IMG/VR virus record: IMGVR_UViG_3300017788_003124
Location: 1-47,253 of that record
Length of the DNA stretch: 47,253 nucleotides
Origin: a virus
Direction: 5' to 3' (one strand)
Shown here: positions 1-7,890 of the stretch, piece by piece
Numbering within the stretch: position 1 is the stretch's first letter
How the letters are laid out: each line of letters begins with the position of its first letter
Translations under genes and position numbers: made by a program
Notes under the pieces: model-generated
The model's input: only the letters and a program-made list of their open reading frames with translations
What the model was told of the DNA's origin: nothing
Databases searched by the model: none

Positions 1-55
1 CTTACTTACAGATAATTGTTTTTATTGAAACCAATGTTGAATTAATATTTTTATT

Positions 56-832
56 ATGTCTAAATATACTGATTGGAATAAACCTAATTTAGAGCATCTT
101 TGGGATATATATAATAAAGATCAATCTAATTTTGAAAATCTTGTTATAGCTTATACTGATTTAGTTCATAAGACTGCTTCTTCGATCTCCAAAAATCTGC
201 CTAGTCATATCGATTTTAATGATCTTGTTTCAGATGGTTATATTGGATTAATGGATGCTATAAGAAAGTATGATTCTTCTTATGGTTTTAAGTTTGAAAC
301 TTATGCGTCCTTTAGAATTCGTGGAGAGATTTTAGATAAATTACGTCAGTTTGACTGGGCACCTAGATCTATTAGGTCAAAAAATAGAGAAATTGATTCA
401 GCTATTGAAAAGTTGTCCCGTGAGTTGGGACGAGAGCCAACTGATGTGGAAATAGCTAATCTTCTTGGCTGGGAGATGGTTGAGGTTTCCAAGATTCAAG
501 GCTACGGACAGGCTGCTTCAGTTTTTAATATTGATGATGCTGTAAATTCTCGTGGAGAGCTTTTTAAGCTTTCAGATATTCTTGCTGATAAAGATTATGA
601 CTTTGAAATTTTAGATGATGCTGATCTTAGCATGTTGAAAAATAAAATTCTTGATGCCTTTAAGCATTTGTCTTCTCAGCAAAAAGCAGTATTTTTCCTT
701 CATTATATTGAAGGCTTGTCTTTGAAGGAGATTGGGTCAATGATGGAAGTTACGGAATCGCGTGTTTGCCAGATTCATACGGGGGCACTTGATTCGATCT
801 GGAAATTTTGTGTTCCCAATTGGGATCTCTGA
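56..832 (+). CDS. FliA/WhiG-type RNA polymerase sigma factor
   Basis: This 258-residue protein has the domain order of group 3 (sigma-28, FliA/WhiG) sigma factors. Region 2 covers about residues 25-105 and ends in the family signature FRIRGEILDKLRQFDWAPRS (residues 86-105), which binds core RNA polymerase and reads the -10 element. Region 3 (about 108-150) contains SRELGREPTDVEIA. Region 4 (about 205-248) has a helix-turn-helix, GLSLKEIGSMMEVTESRVCQ. The likely role is to redirect host RNA polymerase to phage promoters, probably late ones; that is inference. No good Shine-Dalgarno sequence is visible before the ATG, and only 55 bases of upstream sequence are in the window. It is the first gene of a co-directional block, 96 bases before the reductase. 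The family call is firm; the regulon is unknown. Confidence 0.93.
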   Translation: MSKYTDWNKPNLEHLWDIYNKDQSNFENLVIAYTDLVHKTASSISKNLPSHIDFNDLVSDGYIGLMDAIRKYDSSYGFKFETYASFRIRGEILDKLRQFDWAPRSIRSKNREIDSAIEKLSRELGREPTDVEIANLLGWEMVEVSKIQGYGQAASVFNIDDAVNSRGELFKLSDILADKDYDFEILDDADLSMLKNKILDAFKHLSSQQKAVFFLHYIEGLSLKEIGSMMEVTESRVCQIHTGALDSIWKFCVPNWDL

Positions 833-846
833 CATATTCTGTCCCG

Positions 847-882
847 AAAAAGAGGTTTAAGCTTACCACTAGCTCTCTTTTT
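847..882 (+). terminator. AT-rich hairpin between the sigma and reductase genes, possible weak terminator
   Basis: An 8-bp arm (AAAAAGAG, 847-854) pairs with CTCTTTTT (875-882). A possible inner AGCT/AGCT pairing (860-863 with 871-874) lies inside. The T-rich 3' arm could act as the U tract. The stem is weak and AT-rich, so a terminator role is only possible. Confidence 0.3.
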
Positions 883-928
883 AATTTTGAACAATTTGTC
901 GTCAAAGATAGGTCTGCTGGGAGGCCGA

Positions 929-2959
929 ATGTCCGAATATCTTTCTTTCCATCTGTCAGAATCCTTTATTGAAGAGTACCGTGACAAGCCTGTTAATTGG
1001 GGCTTCGATATTGGAGCTGGCAACACTTTAAGTGAGCTAACTTTTCTCACAAAGTATAGCCGCAAAAAAGAAGATGGAACAAAAGAAAAGTGGTACGAGG
1101 TATGCCGTCGATGCATTGAGGGAATGTATTCAATTCTGAAAGATCATTGCGCACATCAGAGAACTCCTTGGAATGAGTTTAAGGCGCAGAAAGCCGCTCA
1201 AGATGCTTTCGATAGAATGTTCCATTTCAAGTGGACGCCACCGGGTCGCGGCATGTGGGCTATGGGAACGGGGTATGTACATCTTAATCAGTCGAATTCT
1301 AGCTTAAATAACTGCGCCTTTCTGTCCACAGAAAAGCTTTCCACTCACTCAGCCTATGAGGCAACCATGCCTTTTGCTCGTTTGATGGAAATGTCGATGA
1401 ATGGCGTCGGGGTCGGTTTTGACACTAAGGGTGCAGGCAAGTTGACAATCTGGGAGCCGGTTGGCGAGCCTGAAACATTTGTCGTTGAGGATACTAGGGA
1501 GGGTTGGGCTGAGTCGATCTCAGTTCAGCTTGAGTCCTATTTTTTTAAGAATAGGCAACCGATTAAGTTTGATTATACAGTTATTCGCCCAGCGGGTTCT
1601 CCTCTGAAATCTTTTGGTGGAACAGCTTCAGGCCCCGGTCCACTAATGGACGTTCATGAGCTAATTGCTAAGCAGTTCGCTGGTCGTCACGGTGAGAAGA
1701 TTACCAGTCGCGATATTGTAGATATTATGAATAAGATTGGTAAAGCTGTTGTCGCTGGCGGCGCTAGAAGATCAGCTCTCATTGCTCTAGGAGACTCAGA
1801 TGATGATGATTATGTCAACATTAAAAACTGGGAGCTTCCTGAAAACGCTGAGCGAACCGGCCCAGACGGTTGGGCTTGGACAAGCAACAACTCGGTTCTA
1901 GTCAATTCAGGCGATAATCTTGACCATCTTGTTGACAAGATTGCAATCAATGGAGAGCCTGGGGTTATTTGGCTTGACATTATGCGTCGTTTTGGGCGTA
2001 TGGCTGACGCTGAGAACAATCGTGATTACCGTGTTGGTGGATGTAATCCATGTGCAGAGATCTCTTTAGAGTCTCATGAGTTCTGCTGCCTAGTAGAACT
2101 TTACCCATCTAAGCATGATTCTTTTGCAGACTTTAAAAAGTCTATTAAGCACGCATACATGTATGCTAAGGCAGTGACTTTAATGCCTTCAACTTGGGCT
2201 GAGACCAACGAGGTTATTACAAGAAATCGTCGTATCGGTATTTCTATGACTGGCATCGTGGACTTCATTGAGTCCAAGGGCTGGTCGGAGATGCAGTTAT
2301 GGATGGATGAAGGATATCAGTATCTGAATTTTGTTGACACCAAGTACAGCGAATGGCTTGGTGTAAGAAACTCTGTAAAACTTACGACAGTTAAGCCTGC
2401 TGGAACAACTTCCATTATTGCCGGGACCACTTCTGGTGTACATTGGCCTACAACTTCAGGCTACTATATTAGAAGGATTAGATTTCATAAAACTGATCCG
2501 TTGGTTCCAATTCTCAAGAAGGCTGGATACCATATTGAGAATGATGTGATGGATTCAAAGTCTACCGTTGTTGCCTCATTTCCAACAAGAGGTTTAAATG
2601 TTAGATCCGAGCTTGATGTTTCTATTTGGGAGAAGGCTTCTTTAGCGGCTATGGCTCAGAGATATTGGGCGGACAATATGGTTTCGGTAACTGTATCTTT
2701 TAAGGGTTCTGAAAAGGATCAGATTTCTCCGCTTTTAAGGTCACTTCAGGGTCAAGTTAAAAGTCTTTCCTTCCTTCCGATTAGCGAAGAGGGAACAACT
2801 TACGCTCAAGCCCCATATGAACCCATTGACCAAGCTGAGGCTATCAAGATGATGAATAGGATTAAGCCTCTTGATCTTGACGCCCTTTATACTAAAGCTG
2901 ATGATGGCTCTGGTGAAAAGTTCTGCACGACAGATTCATGTGAGATTGATTTAGGTTAA
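929..2959 (+). CDS. nrdJ: Adenosylcobalamin-dependent (class II) ribonucleoside-triphosphate reductase
   Basis: This enzyme makes deoxynucleotides from ribonucleoside triphosphates using coenzyme B12. The 676-residue protein matches the monomeric Lactobacillus leichmannii RTPR type. C129 (NNCAFLS) fits the first active-site cysteine. The NPCAE motif holds the thiyl-radical cysteine C375 and catalytic E377, and C386 sits 11 residues later, the same spacing as C408/C419 of the Lactobacillus enzyme. The C-terminal shuttle pair is C666-x4-C671 (CTTDSC). PAGTTSIIAGTTSGVHWPTT is the substrate phosphate loop. The length is somewhat below the roughly 740 residues of the Lactobacillus enzyme, mostly between C129 and C375. 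I chose ATG 929 because GGGAGG lies 4-5 bases upstream; a TTG at 887 would add 14 residues but lacks a ribosome site. No separate small subunit is present, as expected. It likely supplies dNTPs for phage replication. Confidence 0.93.
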   Translation: MSEYLSFHLSESFIEEYRDKPVNWGFDIGAGNTLSELTFLTKYSRKKEDGTKEKWYEVCRRCIEGMYSILKDHCAHQRTPWNEFKAQKAAQDAFDRMFHFKWTPPGRGMWAMGTGYVHLNQSNSSLNNCAFLSTEKLSTHSAYEATMPFARLMEMSMNGVGVGFDTKGAGKLTIWEPVGEPETFVVEDTREGWAESISVQLESYFFKNRQPIKFDYTVIRPAGSPLKSFGGTASGPGPLMDVHELIAKQFAGRHGEKITSRDIVDIMNKIGKAVVAGGARRSALIALGDSDDDDYVNIKNWELPENAERTGPDGWAWTSNNSVLVNSGDNLDHLVDKIAINGEPGVIWLDIMRRFGRMADAENNRDYRVGGCNPCAEISLESHEFCCLVELYPSKHDSFADFKKSIKHAYMYAKAVTLMPSTWAETNEVITRNRRIGISMTGIVDFIESKGWSEMQLWMDEGYQYLNFVDTKYSEWLGVRNSVKLTTVKPAGTTSIIAGTTSGVHWPTTSGYYIRRIRFHKTDPLVPILKKAGYHIENDVMDSKSTVVASFPTRGLNVRSELDVSIWEKASLAAMAQRYWADNMVSVTVSFKGSEKDQISPLLRSLQGQVKSLSFLPISEEGTTYAQAPYEPIDQAEAIKMMNRIKPLDLDALYTKADDGSGEKFCTTDSCEIDLG

Positions 2960-3255
2960 TGCATAATAGAGAAGATCTTTATAGATTTCTTTGGAACAAT
3001 AGAAACAATAAAAATGTCGTCGCCTTATCTCAGGGCGAGGTTGCTAAACGGTTTGGTATCTCTTATCAGAGGCTTTCTATTGTAATGAAAGAATTTCAAG
3101 AAATTGGTCTAGTTGTAAAACAGAAGCATGAGTTTTTGTTGAGATATCCTCCAGATAAGATTCCCTGGGGGGAAACCTTTGATAAGTTTAGGTCAAATTA
3201 TATTTCCACTAAAAATAGGAGAAAAAATGAAAAATCAGATTGTGGCTCTTCTTGA
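2959..3255 (+). CDS. Small winged-helix/HTH protein
   Basis: A 98-residue protein whose ATG overlaps the reductase stop codon (TAATG), so translation is probably coupled. Residues about 20-55 form a helix-turn-helix, with SQGEVAKRFGISYQRLSIVM followed by an EFQEIGLV wing-like stretch. This resembles MarR/GntR-like winged helices that bind DNA. The C-terminal part (about 65-98) is polar and may simply be unstructured where it overlaps the next gene by 29 bases. It could be a transcription regulator of the early block, but no target site can be assigned. The fold call is moderately secure; the function is not. Confidence 0.6.
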   Translation: MHNREDLYRFLWNNRNNKNVVALSQGEVAKRFGISYQRLSIVMKEFQEIGLVVKQKHEFLLRYPPDKIPWGETFDKFRSNYISTKNRRKNEKSDCGSS

Positions 3256-3700
3256 GAAGACTGTAACAACTTATATTGAGGCTTTTGTTGCGCTACTTGC
3301 AGCCTCTTCAACTATCGATATTTCTGTTACCCAGAGCGCCGCTATTGCAGCTATCCCCGCTGCTTTGACAGTTGTTGCTAATGGAGTTTCTTCTACTTCG
3401 CTGAATCTTTCATTTTATGGGGATCTTGTTTTTAGAACAATCAGAACCTATGTTGTTTCTTTCTTAGGTCTTTTAGTTGCTGCTCCTGTTTTTGATTTTT
3501 CCGTTGGGGCTTTACAAGCTGCCGCAATTGGAGCCATCCCTGCCGCTCTAGCTGTTGTCAAGGGGATTCTTGCAGGTCAGGTTGGCAATAAGGGTACTCC
3601 AGCTTTTCTTCCATTAAATTTGGATGGCGATCCTGGCGTGAACACTGGTTCAACTATTTTTAACTGGGAGTCAATCGATACATCTAGCGACCATGACTAA
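3227..3700 (+). CDS. Holin-like membrane protein with two tandem r1t-type repeats
   Basis: A 157-residue hydrophobic protein starting at ATG 3227, with AGGAGA just upstream; an in-frame ATG at 3179 lacks such a site. It contains two homologous halves. The first half (about residues 6-52) reads EKTVTTYIEAFVALLAA... ending AAIAAIPAALTVVANGVS. The second (about 67-112) reads RTIRTYVVSFLGLLVAA... ending AAIGAIPAALAVVKGILA. Each half looks like one r1t-type holin unit, the type common in phages of Actinobacteria and Lactococcus, with two predicted membrane helices, giving about four in total. The C-terminal 35-40 residues are hydrophilic. Holins open the inner membrane at the end of infection to let the endolysin through. 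No endolysin gene is seen in this window. A membrane role other than lysis cannot be ruled out. Confidence 0.7.
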   Translation: MKNQIVALLEKTVTTYIEAFVALLAASSTIDISVTQSAAIAAIPAALTVVANGVSSTSLNLSFYGDLVFRTIRTYVVSFLGLLVAAPVFDFSVGALQAAAIGAIPAALAVVKGILAGQVGNKGTPAFLPLNLDGDPGVNTGSTIFNWESIDTSSDHD

Positions 3701-4088
3701 AATGTCAAACTTGCATATTGAAGATTTTGATGTAAACGTTTCTTATGATGCCATCTCTCCAACAATGCTTTGGGAAGCGAGGTTTCAAGAGTTTGAACGT
3801 GTTCAGGAATCCCATCAAATTTACGACGCTATGACCGATGATCAACGTGAAGCTCTCATAGAAAGAGTTAGAAGAGCTACGGCTATCATGTATGATACTG
3901 CTGAAGAATGGATCCCAGATTCTTTGTCGATTCATGATGATGGAGCTTGTCTAAGACTAGAATTTAATCTGGTTTTCACTAATATTGATGTTGATGTTGA
4001 TAACAAGCATAAAGCAACCACGTTTAAGCTTCGTGAGATGAGAGAAGAAATAGAGAAGTTGATCAACGAGTTTGACGATGAAACCTAG
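3693..4088 (+). CDS. Hypothetical acidic protein
   Basis: A 131-residue protein overlapping the holin-like gene by 8 bases and the nuclease gene by 17 bases, which supports an operon. I do not recognise the family. It has an acidic N-terminus, a helical middle with DDQREALIERVRRATAIMYD, a short beta-rich stretch with two near-identical halves (LRLEFNLVFTNIDVDVDNKH), and a helical acidic C-terminus (LREMREEIEKLINEFDDE). There are no membrane segments or signal peptide. A second ATG at 3702 is an alternative start. Conserved gene order with the nuclease suggests a replication or recombination accessory role, which is only inference. Confidence 0.6.
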   Translation: MTKMSNLHIEDFDVNVSYDAISPTMLWEARFQEFERVQESHQIYDAMTDDQREALIERVRRATAIMYDTAEEWIPDSLSIHDDGACLRLEFNLVFTNIDVDVDNKHKATTFKLREMREEIEKLINEFDDET

Positions 4089-4440
4089 TACCGCAAAAAA
4101 GAAGGGTGCTGACACAGAGATACTTTATGTTAATTACCTGAAACAAAATGGGGTTCCAAACGCTGAGCGTAGACATTTGAACGGGGTTTACGATAAAGGC
4201 GATATTGCTGGATGGAATGCCCATGATGGCTCTTGGAATGTTGTTGTTGAGGTTAAAAGCGGAGCATCATTAAAGATTCAGCAGTGGCTTAGAGAGCTTG
4301 ACGTTGAAATTGTTAATGCTGGAGCCGCAACTGGACATATAGTTGTTAGGCCCAAAGGTAAACCAAATCCTGATGACTGGTTTGTTGTGATGCCTGTTCC
4401 CGAGTTTATGGACTTAATGAAAGAAGCTGGATATGTTTGA
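4072..4440 (+). CDS. Holliday-junction-resolvase-like PD-(D/E)XK nuclease
   Basis: A 122-residue protein with the layout of Hjc-like and phage resolvase nucleases. It has a basic start followed by KKGADTE with E16, then GDIAGW with D44, then VVEVKSG with E60 and K62, which together form a PD-(D/E)XK active site. Such enzymes cut branched DNA, for example replication or recombination intermediates before packaging. The start overlaps the previous gene by 17 bases (ATGACGATG), so expression is likely coupled. Length and motif order fit the small resolvases found in many actinobacteriophages. A restriction-type endonuclease of the same fold is the main alternative. Confidence 0.78.
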   Translation: MTMKPSTAKKKGADTEILYVNYLKQNGVPNAERRHLNGVYDKGDIAGWNAHDGSWNVVVEVKSGASLKIQQWLRELDVEIVNAGAATGHIVVRPKGKPNPDDWFVVMPVPEFMDLMKEAGYV

Positions 4441-4660
4441 TGTTCTTGGATGGATTGGAGCGGCTCTCATTCTTGCCGCATATTTTCAGGCATCTAGAAA
4501 TGTTTGGCCAGCTCACCGCTCTTTAAATGCTTCAGTTAATCTTGTTGGCGCAGCTCTTTTAGCTAGTAATGCTTTACATCGTGGAGCTTTCCCAAACTTT
4601 GGATTAGAGATTATTTTTTGTTTAATAGCTATTAGGGTTATTTATTTGGATAAAAAATGA
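4433..4660 (+). CDS. Small membrane protein, CBU_0592-like
   Basis: A 75-residue protein with about three hydrophobic segments: residues 3-20 (VLGWIGAALILAAYF), about 33-48 (NASVNLVGAALLASNALH) and about 56-71 (LEIIFCLIAIRVIYL). The pattern of G-W-I-G near the start, N-L-V-G-A-x-L-L in the middle, and the A-L-H-x-G-A-x-P turn matches a widespread small bacterial membrane family (CBU_0592-like) of unknown function. It overlaps the nuclease gene by 8 bases and the next glycosyltransferase by 4 (ATGA). It directly precedes the sugar cassette, so it could anchor or assist those enzymes, but nothing in the sequence proves this. Confidence 0.68.
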   Translation: MFDVLGWIGAALILAAYFQASRNVWPAHRSLNASVNLVGAALLASNALHRGAFPNFGLEIIFCLIAIRVIYLDKK

Positions 4661-5352
4661 ACATTGTTATCGGCTGCCCATTTTCTGACAGATTGTGGAT
4701 ATTTGATCGCTGGATGAGCCATGTTCAGCAGGCTTTTTCTGGTCTTGGTCACAATGTTTCTTTTGTTTTCGTTGGCAATCAAAAAGATTTAGCTTTTTTT
4801 GAGAATGCTGAGAATACTGTTTTAGTTGAGTTCTCGGAGCCAGAAAGACTAGATGTTCGCAGATGGAATCATCAGCGATATGAGCATATGGTTCTTTTAA
4901 GAAATGAGCTTTTGGGGGCTGTTCGTAAACTTGGTCCAGATCTTTTTTTGAGCTTAGATTCGGATATTCTTCTTGCCCCAAATGCAATTCAATCTGCCAT
5001 TGAGGCACTTTCATTACATTCGAATGTTTGGGCGGTTGGACTGAAGTGTTTCATGACACCAACGTCAGTTTCTCATCCAAGCATGGGTATGTGGGTCGAT
5101 AACTCGCATGTGCGTTTCAGAAGAAAAGATGTTTCAGATATTGCTACAGTTGATATTATTATGGCAGCTAAGCTAATGAAACCTGAAGCATATAATGTCG
5201 ATTATTCTTTCCATAGAAATGGGGAGGATCTTGGCTGGTCTTTGAATGTGAAACTAGCTGGCGGTTCTTTCATTTGGGATGGTAGGGTTACAAACAAACA
5301 TGTAATGTCTCCAAAGTTTCTTGACGTTGTGGATAGGAGAGCAGGGTTTTGA
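4657..5352 (+). CDS. GT-A-type glycosyltransferase (first of the sugar cassette)
   Basis: A 231-residue soluble protein with a nucleotide-sugar-binding beginning (MNIVIGCPFS) and a clear metal-binding DxD, D101-S-D103, in LFLSLDSDILLAP, as in GT-A fold transferases that use a divalent metal and a nucleotide sugar. Downstream it has a histidine (NKHVMSP) near the C-terminus that may complete the metal site. The donor and acceptor sugars cannot be read from sequence. It overlaps its neighbours on both sides by 4 bases and opens a run of eight transferases. Confidence 0.8.
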   Translation: MNIVIGCPFSDRLWIFDRWMSHVQQAFSGLGHNVSFVFVGNQKDLAFFENAENTVLVEFSEPERLDVRRWNHQRYEHMVLLRNELLGAVRKLGPDLFLSLDSDILLAPNAIQSAIEALSLHSNVWAVGLKCFMTPTSVSHPSMGMWVDNSHVRFRRKDVSDIATVDIIMAAKLMKPEAYNVDYSFHRNGEDLGWSLNVKLAGGSFIWDGRVTNKHVMSPKFLDVVDRRAGF

Positions 5353-6122
5353 GTATTCAACTTATAGTTGTCAACTATAGAACTTATGACCTTCTTCAAG
5401 ATTTCGTTGATTCATATATTCAATATATGCCTTCAACAGAATCGGCGCTAACTATTATAGACGTTGATTCCACAGATGATTTTGATTTGCTGCGGTTGCC
5501 GGATGAAGTTCATTCTGTTAGAACGGACTGGAATCTTGGCTATGCTTTATCCTGTAATTATGGCGCATACATGTCCGATTCTGATCATCTTGCATTCTTT
5601 AACGCCGATACAAAATTTAATAACAGTTATTGCGTAGATTATTGCGTCAATTTTCTTGAGGAAAATGAAAGTGTTGGAATCGTTGGCCCTCTTCAGTATG
5701 ATTTGAGTAATAAGGTTACTCATGCTGGAATTTTTGGATCCCTGAATAAGCCGAGGCATAATGCTTGGAGATCCAATGATCTGGTCTCAGCTCGTTTCAA
5801 TCGTCAAGCTGTGACTGTTTCAGGTTCTGCTTTTTTTATAAAAAGAAGCGTTTGGTCTGAATTAACTAACTGCGAAATTTATAGAAACCAGTTCCCTGAT
5901 GTTGTTGGCGCTTTTTTGCCGACGCAGCATTACTATGAAGAAACTGGTTGCGCTTATCATGCTCAAGCTCACGGCTATGAAGTTTGGTATACTGGTGAAG
6001 CTGAGATGGTCCACCACTGGCATAAGTCTTCTCCTGTTGGATCTTCTGTGGATTCTAAGATGCTGGAAGCTAAGAAGATTTTTGTTGATTTTTGTGAAGT
6101 TCACGGAATAGATCATGACTAA
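5349..6122 (+). CDS. Family 2 glycosyltransferase
   Basis: A 257-residue GT2-like protein. It begins MSIQLIVVNYRTYDLL, the nucleotide-binding strand and loop, continues with WNLGYALSCNYGA (residues 61-73), which resembles the NxGxxxxxN signature of rhamnosyltransferase-like GT2 enzymes, and has a metal-binding N85-A-D87 in FFNADT. A later segment, GSAFFIKRSVW, is the acceptor-side motif typical of this group, and HHWHKS near the C-terminus may be the catalytic or metal-ligand region. The start is a TTG at 5349 overlapping the upstream TGA; a purine-rich GGATAGGAGAG lies upstream. Acceptor unknown. Confidence 0.82.
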   Translation: MSIQLIVVNYRTYDLLQDFVDSYIQYMPSTESALTIIDVDSTDDFDLLRLPDEVHSVRTDWNLGYALSCNYGAYMSDSDHLAFFNADTKFNNSYCVDYCVNFLEENESVGIVGPLQYDLSNKVTHAGIFGSLNKPRHNAWRSNDLVSARFNRQAVTVSGSAFFIKRSVWSELTNCEIYRNQFPDVVGAFLPTQHYYEETGCAYHAQAHGYEVWYTGEAEMVHHWHKSSPVGSSVDSKMLEAKKIFVDFCEVHGIDHD

Positions 6123-6828
6123 TATTTTTGGTCTTATGGTTGTGAAGAATGAGGCTCACAGATATTTAGAGTCAATGTTGAAGCATGTTTCATGGTATCT
6201 TGATGGCATTATGATTGTCGATGATCGGTCCACTGATGAGACTGCGGCAATTGCTTCAGAGTATGGGCATGTTGAGATTAGGCCGGATGACGTTCCTTCA
6301 TTTCTTGAGAATGAATCAGCTTTTCGTGAGTTCTCATGGCTTCAGCTTGAGAAGAATTTTCATCCAACGCAAGATGATTGGATTCTTTCTATTGACGCAG
6401 ATGAGTTCATTATTGGAGATCATCCCAGAGACAATCTTTTAGACTTGACAGAGCTTGCTAATATTGGAGTTAATATTAGAATTCCTGAGCTTTGGAGTCT
6501 TAGTCCTCCCCAGATAAGGGTTGATGGATTTTGGAATAAAAACATGTCTCCAAGATTTTTCAGATATATTCCTGGCGGATGTTTTTCTGGTAAAAGAATG
6601 GGCTGCCCTCCTTACCCAACCTATGTCAAGCCTGGTGCAGTTTCTGAAAATCTTGAAATTCTGCATGTTGGATATGTTGATGATGGAGACCTACAAGAGA
6701 AATATTCTCGTTATTCTTCTATAACTGAAGGACACAGCTCTTCTCACATTAAGTCAATTATTTTAAATCCAAAACTATCAGACTATAATAGCCCTGTTCC
6801 AAACATTTATAGGAATATAGATGATTGA
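6115..6828 (+). CDS. Family 2 glycosyltransferase (Glyco_tranf_2_4-like)
   Basis: A 237-residue protein with the GT2 signature: MVVKNEAHRYLESML at the start, IMIVDDRSTDETAAIA (residues 33-48) and the metal-binding D94-A-D96 in LSIDADEF. The VKNE start and DADE motif place it with the Glyco_tranf_2_4 subgroup, like the genes at 9171 and 10862. It overlaps the previous gene by 8 bases and the next by 8. It most likely transfers a sugar from a nucleotide donor to a protein or glycan; the substrate is unknown. Confidence 0.83.
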   Translation: MTNIFGLMVVKNEAHRYLESMLKHVSWYLDGIMIVDDRSTDETAAIASEYGHVEIRPDDVPSFLENESAFREFSWLQLEKNFHPTQDDWILSIDADEFIIGDHPRDNLLDLTELANIGVNIRIPELWSLSPPQIRVDGFWNKNMSPRFFRYIPGGCFSGKRMGCPPYPTYVKPGAVSENLEILHVGYVDDGDLQEKYSRYSSITEGHSSSHIKSIILNPKLSDYNSPVPNIYRNIDD

Positions 6829-7399
6829 TATTGTTACAGTTTATCACAATGAATTAAATAAACAGCAGGCTAAGGATCTCAAGGCTAGGCTAGATAAAAT
6901 TGAGCCTGAGTGCATTTTTTTTGCTCATTCAAACGAGGAAGAAAATCTTGGCTTTGCAAAAGCTTGCAATCTTCAGGCATCACTAGGAACTAGTGAAATA
7001 ATTGGATTTTTAAATCCTGATGTTACTATTTTAAATAGTTTTTCGGGTACAGTTCAAGGCATCATGAAAAATCCAAACATCGTTATAACTGGAAATAGAT
7101 TCAATAAGTCGGCCAGGGAACTCAAAATTTGGGGTGTCAATGATTGGGTTTGTGGAGCATCCTTCTTTGTAAGAAGATCTTTTTTTGAGCAAGTAGGTGG
7201 GTTTGACGAAAGGTTTGTTTGGTCTTGGGAAGAAACTCATATGATAAGAACTGCTGAGTCTATGGGATTTTTTGTAAAAAGCTGCGAACTTCCGATTAGA
7301 CATTCCTCTCCTCAGATTAACTCAGTTGAAGATTCAGAATATAAAAATAGGTATTTTAATCTTGGAAGCAAAATTTATTATAGTCACTGGAGAAAGTGA
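6821..7399 (+). CDS. Family 2 glycosyltransferase, rhamnosyltransferase-like
   Basis: A short (192-residue) GT2 protein. ENLGFAKACN (residues 41-50) and FLNPDV (with N65-P-D67) are the usual donor and metal-binding motifs of WbbL-like enzymes. GASFFVRRSFFEQVGGFDE and the following WSWEETHMIRTAESMGF (ED-like catalytic acid region) match the acceptor half. It is shorter than the roughly 250-300 residues usual for free-standing GT2 enzymes, since the N-terminal strand-loop is abbreviated, but all core motifs remain. It overlaps the previous gene by 8 bases. Confidence 0.8.
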   Translation: MIDIVTVYHNELNKQQAKDLKARLDKIEPECIFFAHSNEEENLGFAKACNLQASLGTSEIIGFLNPDVTILNSFSGTVQGIMKNPNIVITGNRFNKSARELKIWGVNDWVCGASFFVRRSFFEQVGGFDERFVWSWEETHMIRTAESMGFFVKSCELPIRHSSPQINSVEDSEYKNRYFNLGSKIYYSHWRK

Positions 7400-7890
7400 T
7401 GCCTTCAAGCTTTGTTGATTCGGTTCCTTCCATTGTTAAAATGATGATAGAAGTTTGTCCAGATAAGGTTATTGATATTGGTCCGGGCTGGGGTAAATAT
7501 GGATTAATGGCAAGAGAGTACTGTCATTCTTCTATCGTTGATTGTGTAGAAGTTCCACAGGGAAGACTCTTTACTCAAAGCATTATATATAATAATGTTA
7601 TCGAAAGTGATGTTAGGCACATCGATCAAAAGGTCTGGTCAAATTATGATTTAGTTTTAATTATAGATGTAATAGAACACATGTCAATTTCTGAAGGCCA
7701 GATTCTAGTAGAACAGATTCTTTCTCAGGGTGCTTCCATTATTGTTTCCACTCCAAAGATCTGGGAACCTCAAGAAGATGAAAAAAATCCTTACGAAAAA
7801 CATGTTTCTCTCTGGGACTGGACAATGTTTCCACACCCATTCAAAGATTCCTCGACCATAGACTCTCTAATTTTCTTGTTAAGACCATGA
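7399..7890 (+). CDS. SAM-dependent class I methyltransferase
   Basis: A 163-residue protein with a methyltransferase motif I, KVIDIGPGWGKYG (about residues 24-36), an acidic ribose-binding position at the end of strand 2 (VDCVEVP), and a motif IV-like stretch YDLVLIIDVIEHM (about 86-98) typical of small SAM-dependent enzymes. The ATG at 7399 overlaps the upstream stop (TGATG) with GGAGAAAG upstream; a GTG three bases earlier is an alternative. Its place among transferases suggests that it methylates a sugar or sugar-linked group, but DNA or protein substrates remain possible. It overlaps the next gene by 4 bases. Confidence 0.78.
   Translation: MPSSFVDSVPSIVKMMIEVCPDKVIDIGPGWGKYGLMAREYCHSSIVDCVEVPQGRLFTQSIIYNNVIESDVRHIDQKVWSNYDLVLIIDVIEHMSISEGQILVEQILSQGASIIVSTPKIWEPQEDEKNPYEKHVSLWDWTMFPHPFKDSSTIDSLIFLLRP

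Noticed and set aside
814-825. Perfect 12-base palindrome TCCCAATTGGGA at the end of the sigma gene
   Set aside because: It lies in coding sequence, encodes the last residues of the sigma factor, has no loop or T tract and is not repeated elsewhere in the gaps.
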